NCBI RefSeq assembly: GCF_000160775.2
Contig: NZ_CM001024.1
Coordinates: 2,603,241 to 2,667,240, forward strand
DNA length: 64,000 nucleotides
Direction: 5' to 3'
Source of the DNA: Aeromicrobium marinum DSM 15272
GTDB taxonomy: Bacteria; Actinomycetota; Actinomycetes; Propionibacteriales; Nocardioidaceae
Shown here in pieces: positions 61,413 to 64,000 of the stretch. The translations under genes were made by a program, and so were the position numbers. Under the pieces are notes generated by a model. That model made no database searches and had not been told where the DNA came from. It worked only from the letters and a program-made list of their open reading frames with translations. Position 1 is the first letter of the stretch. Each line of letters begins with the position of its first letter.

Positions 61413-62033
61413 GTGCCGTCCGCCACGCCGATGTTCCCCCTCGGGTCCGCCCTGCTGCCCGGGATGCCCTTGCCGTTGCGGTTGTTCGAGCCGCGGTACC
61501 TCGCGATGCTGCAGGTCGTGATGGAGCGACAGCCGACCGACTTCGGCGTGGTGCTGATCGAGCGGGGCACCGAGGCGGGCGGTGGTGAGACCCGGTTCGA
61601 CGTCGGCACCATGGCCACGATCGAGCAGATCGCCCCCGACGGCGAGACCTTCGTGCTGATCGCGCGGGGCACGACGCGCTTCACCGTCGACCGGTGGCTC
61701 CCCGACGACCCCTACCCGCAGGCGGAGATCTCCGAGCTCGCCCCGCTCGAGTGGTCCGACGAGCTCGCGTCCGCGCTGATCGTCGCCGAGGACGCCGTGC
61801 GGACCCACCTCGCCCGGGCGGCGGAGTTCGTCGAGCTCCCGTGGTCGGCGGACATCGTCCTGGACGACGACCCGGTCGAGCGCAGCTGGCAGCTCGCCGG
61901 CATCGCCCTGCTCGGCGAGCTCGACCACGTCGAGGCACTCAGGTCCACCTCGGTCGGCGAGCTCCTCGACCGCACCGTGACGGGGTCCCAGGCAGGCCTC
62001 GACCAGATCCTGTTCAACCACGGACCCCACTGA
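61413..62033 (+). CDS. LON peptidase N-terminal (substrate-binding) domain protein
   Basis: 206 residues from a GTG; an ATG six codons on gives MFPLGSALLP and is the alternative. PMFPLGSALLPGMPLPLRLFEPRYLAML is the Lon N-terminal domain signature, followed by GVVLIERGTEAGGGE and ATIEQIAPDGETFVLIARGTTRFTVDRWL. No ATPase or peptidase domain, so it is the free-standing PUA-like form common in actinobacteria. Function unclear. Confidence 0.92.
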   Translation: MPSATPMFPLGSALLPGMPLPLRLFEPRYLAMLQVVMERQPTDFGVVLIERGTEAGGGETRFDVGTMATIEQIAPDGETFVLIARGTTRFTVDRWLPDDPYPQAEISELAPLEWSDELASALIVAEDAVRTHLARAAEFVELPWSADIVLDDDPVERSWQLAGIALLGELDHVEALRSTSVGELLDRTVTGSQAGLDQILFNHGPH

Positions 62034-62137
62034 TTCACTGTGATGCAGGTCACAGACACGGATGTCCGGATCGTGCTGTCCCGAACGTCCTCAGGGTGAG
62101 ACGTTCACCGTGGACGTCATGAACGAGAGGGCCTGAC

Positions 62138-62485
62138 ATGACCACCTACGCCGCCATCATCTACTCCCGCGACGCCGACTGGCTCTCGCCCGAGGAAGCC
62201 TCCACCATGCAGGAGTACGGAGCGTTCAGCGCCGCCGCCGGGTCCGCGATCGTCGGTGGAGCCGCGCTCCACCCGACGTCGACCGCCACGACCGTGCGGG
62301 TCACCGGCGGCAAGGGGGGCGACGTCGTCACGACCGACGGGCCGTTCGCGGAGGCCCGCGAGGTCCTCTCGGGCTTCTTCCTCCTGGAGGCGGCCGACCT
62401 CGACGAGGCCGTCGCGCTCGCCGCCCAGATCCCCGGCGCCTGGGACGGCGGCATCGAGCTGCGGCCGATCCTGCCCATGGGCTGA
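62138..62485 (+). CDS. YCII-related (DGPF) domain protein
   Basis: 115 residues. VTTDGPFAEAREVLSGFFLLEAADLDEAVALAAQIPGAWDGGIELRPI is the DGPF signature of YCII-related proteins with the usual E and R pattern. A GAGAGG precedes the ATG. These proteins are routinely encoded just before an ECF sigma factor of the ECF41-like/DUF6596 type, exactly as here. Role unknown. Confidence 0.92.
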   Translation: MTTYAAIIYSRDADWLSPEEASTMQEYGAFSAAAGSAIVGGAALHPTSTATTVRVTGGKGGDVVTTDGPFAEAREVLSGFFLLEAADLDEAVALAAQIPGAWDGGIELRPILPMG

Positions 62486-62517
62486 CCGCGTGACCGACGC
62501 CTCCGCGGCTCGCCGAG

Positions 62518-63720
62518 GTGGTGCGGACCGAGCAGCGACGGGTGCTCGCCACGCTGGTCCGCACCACCGGCGACCTCGGGCTGGCCGAGGACGCCGTGCA
62601 GGACGCCGTCCTGAGTGCGCTCCAGCGGTGGCCGGTGGACGGCGTGCCGGACGAGCCCCGCGCCTGGCTCACCACCGTCGCGCGTCGCAAGGCGATCGAC
62701 CGGATCCGGCGTGAGGCCCGACGCACGGGCAAGGAGGGGGACCGGATGGAGCTGTTCGACCCCCAGCCCGACCCGCCCGCGTCGGTCGTGCGCGACGACC
62801 AGCTGCGGCTGGTGTTCACCTGTTGCCACCCGGCCCTCGCCCTCGACACCCAGGTCACGCTCGCCCTCACCACCTTGTGCGGTCTGACCGCCGCCGACGC
62901 GGCCCGGCTGCTGCTGGTGACCGAGAGCGCGATGGCCCGCCGCCTCACCCGGGCCAAACAGAAGATCGCCGTGGCCGGCATCCCCTACCGGATCCCCGAC
63001 GTCGCCGAGCTGCCCGACCGCCTCGACGGCGTGGCGACCACGGTGCACCTGCTCTTCACGTCCGGGGTCGCCTCCGGGGACGCCCAGCGGGAGGAACGGC
63101 TGTGCGACGAGGCCGTCCGGCTCGCGCGGCTGCTGCTGGAGCTGATGCCCGACGAGTCCCGACTGCAGGGCCTGCTCGCGCTGCTCCTGCTGACCGGTGC
63201 CCGCAGGGCCACCCGACTCGACGTGACCGGCGACCAGGTCCCCCTGGCCGATCAGGACCGGTCGGCCTGGGACCACCGTGCGATCGCTGAGGGCGTCGGT
63301 CTGGTCGAGCAGGCCCTGCGCCGCTCACGTCACCGGGCGGGCCGGTTCGAGCTGCAGGCAGCCATCGCGGCCTGCCACGCGTCGGCACCGAGGTTCGAGG
63401 ACACCGACTGGACCGACGTGGTCGCCCTGTACGACGCGTTGCTGGTGCTCGAACCCACCGATGTCGTGCGGCTGAACCGGGCCGTCGCGATCGGGGAGCG
63501 GGACGGCCCGCAGGCGGCGCTGACCGAGATCGACGAGCTGGCCGGACTGCACGGATTCCACCTCTGGCACAGCTGCCGGGCCGAGCTGCTCGACCGGCTG
63601 GGTCGGACCGAGGAGTCCCGCGCGGCCTTCGAGGCGGCCCTGGCCTGCTCGCCCCCGCCGGCCGCCGAACGGCGGATCCGTCGCCGCCGGGACGAGGTCG
63701 GTCGCACGGTCGAGGGGTAG
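62518..63720 (+). CDS. ECF-type RNA polymerase sigma factor with DUF6596 extension
   Basis: 400 residues from GTG. Sigma region 2 is VRTTGDLGLAEDAVQDAVLSALQRWPVDGVPDEPRAWLTTVARRKAIDRIRREAR; region 4 is LALTTLCGLTAADAARLLLVTESAMARRLTRAKQKI. The DUF6596 extension (RFELQAAIAACHASAPRFEDTDWTDVVALYDALL, with the tetratricopeptide-like rest) follows. Paired with the YCII gene. The N-terminus is uncertain: a GTG at 62490 reads VTDASA but in another frame, so a 1-base shift or a later start must be assumed. Confidence 0.88.
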   Translation: MVRTEQRRVLATLVRTTGDLGLAEDAVQDAVLSALQRWPVDGVPDEPRAWLTTVARRKAIDRIRREARRTGKEGDRMELFDPQPDPPASVVRDDQLRLVFTCCHPALALDTQVTLALTTLCGLTAADAARLLLVTESAMARRLTRAKQKIAVAGIPYRIPDVAELPDRLDGVATTVHLLFTSGVASGDAQREERLCDEAVRLARLLLELMPDESRLQGLLALLLLTGARRATRLDVTGDQVPLADQDRSAWDHRAIAEGVGLVEQALRRSRHRAGRFELQAAIAACHASAPRFEDTDWTDVVALYDALLVLEPTDVVRLNRAVAIGERDGPQAALTEIDELAGLHGFHLWHSCRAELLDRLGRTEESRAAFEAALACSPPPAAERRIRRRRDEVGRTVEG

Positions 63721-63729
63721 CGTCGCCCC

Positions 63730-64000
63730 GTGGAGATCGAGATCGTGCACCTCGTGGTGTCGCCCCGCCACCGCTACGACGGACGTCCCTCCGACGGGGC
63801 CACCGCCACGACCGTCGACGAGACCCCGGCTTCGGTGCGCGTCCGCGCCGGCAAGGGCCTCGTGGGCGACCGGTACTTCGGCACCCGGTTCACCTACGCG
63901 TCGGTCACACTCATCGCCGCGGAGAAGATCGAGCAGCTCGAGGCCGAGCTGGTCGGCGACGGGCTGTTCCCGGCTGCCCCTCGCGCGTCGTTCGACCCGG
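63730..64000 (+). CDS. MOSC domain protein, 3'-truncated by window edge
   Basis: 90 codons from a GTG to the window end. EIVHLVVSPRHRYDGRP, ETPASVRVRAGKGLVGDRYFG and FTYASVTLIAAEKIEQLEAEL match the N-terminal half of MOSC domains, where the GLVGDRY stretch precedes the cysteine that binds sulfur or the molybdenum cofactor. That cysteine would lie past the edge. Such proteins move sulfur or act on N-hydroxylated substrates. Only nine bases follow the sigma factor stop, so it may be in the same operon. Confidence 0.82.
   Translation, partial: MEIEIVHLVVSPRHRYDGRPSDGATATTVDETPASVRVRAGKGLVGDRYFGTRFTYASVTLIAAEKIEQLEAELVGDGLFPAAPRASFDP

Noticed and set aside
1-64000. tRNA, rRNA, prophage or transposase genes
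   Set aside because: Intergenic gaps were read for cloverleaf-like or transposase/integrase features; none was found.

Overview
The window is very GC-rich with GTG/TTG starts, many 4-base stop/start overlaps (ATGA, GTGA) and several apparently leaderless promoters, which points to an actinobacterium. The rpsF-ssb-rpsR-rplI-(MATE)-dnaB order, a cysteine-free S18 and the heavy load of fatty-acid/steroid-type catabolic genes suggest Nocardioidaceae (Aeromicrobium/Nocardioides-like). The genus is a guess. I see no tRNA or rRNA gene, no prophage, no insertion sequence and no CRISPR array. It reads as chromosomal core plus ordinary accessory metabolism.

Layout. 0-9.2 kb: a truncated methyltransferase, two SDR dehydrogenases, a histidine phosphatase, a large secreted lamin-tail-domain protein with four repeats, and a fasciclin lipoprotein / membrane molybdopterin oxidoreductase pair. 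9.2-13.7 kb: TetR regulator, divergent P450-SDR operon and an SDR-DUF2867 fusion. 13.7-17 kb: siderophore-type ABC importer (two FecCD permeases, ATPase) with a DUF2470 protein and an iron box. 17-31.7 kb: lipid catabolism (FadB, FadA, MerR, acyl-CoA dehydrogenase, CoA transferase/racemase, alpha/beta hydrolases, flavin monooxygenase, hydroxy-acid oxidase, PadR, dienoyl-CoA reductase). 31.8-35.3 kb: sirtuin, DUF1697, DUF6131, SerA, thioesterase. 35.3-38.5 kb: copper operon (DUF305, CsoR, CopZ, CopA) behind a CsoR-type operator. 38.6-50.7 kb: NAD(P)-binding protein, ABC exporter, NYN RNase-like protein, an ABC export plus two-component operon, lipoprotein, succinate-semialdehyde-type dehydrogenase, cobalamin-binding protein and DedA. 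50.7-54.7 kb: unknown secreted protein, cyclic-nucleotide-binding protein with a class III adenylate cyclase, methyltransferase, LysE exporter. 54.8-61.2 kb: dnaB, MATE exporter, solute-binding protein and the rplI-rpsR-ssb-rpsF ribosomal cluster. 61.3-64 kb: LON-domain protein, YCII protein with an ECF-like sigma factor, partial MOSC protein.

How parts work together. The separate lipid-catabolism operons share operator-like dyads in front of them: TGACA-N7/8-TGTCA in front of the P450, thiolase/merR and CoA-transferase genes, and ATAC-N5-GTAT in front of one SDR operon and one hydrolase. This suggests common control of scattered operons. The copper operon is a complete sense-chaperone-export unit.

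The most unusual content is non-coding. At least five kinds of dyad-rich intergenic repeat occur between transcription units (2.15/12.15 kb, 17.0/38.5 kb, 28.3/61.3 kb, 31.7 kb, and a modular family at 25.7, 45.9 and 48.9 kb). The 45.9 kb array repeats a module about every 157 bp. A cluster of DnaA-box-like sites lies between dnaB and the MATE gene.
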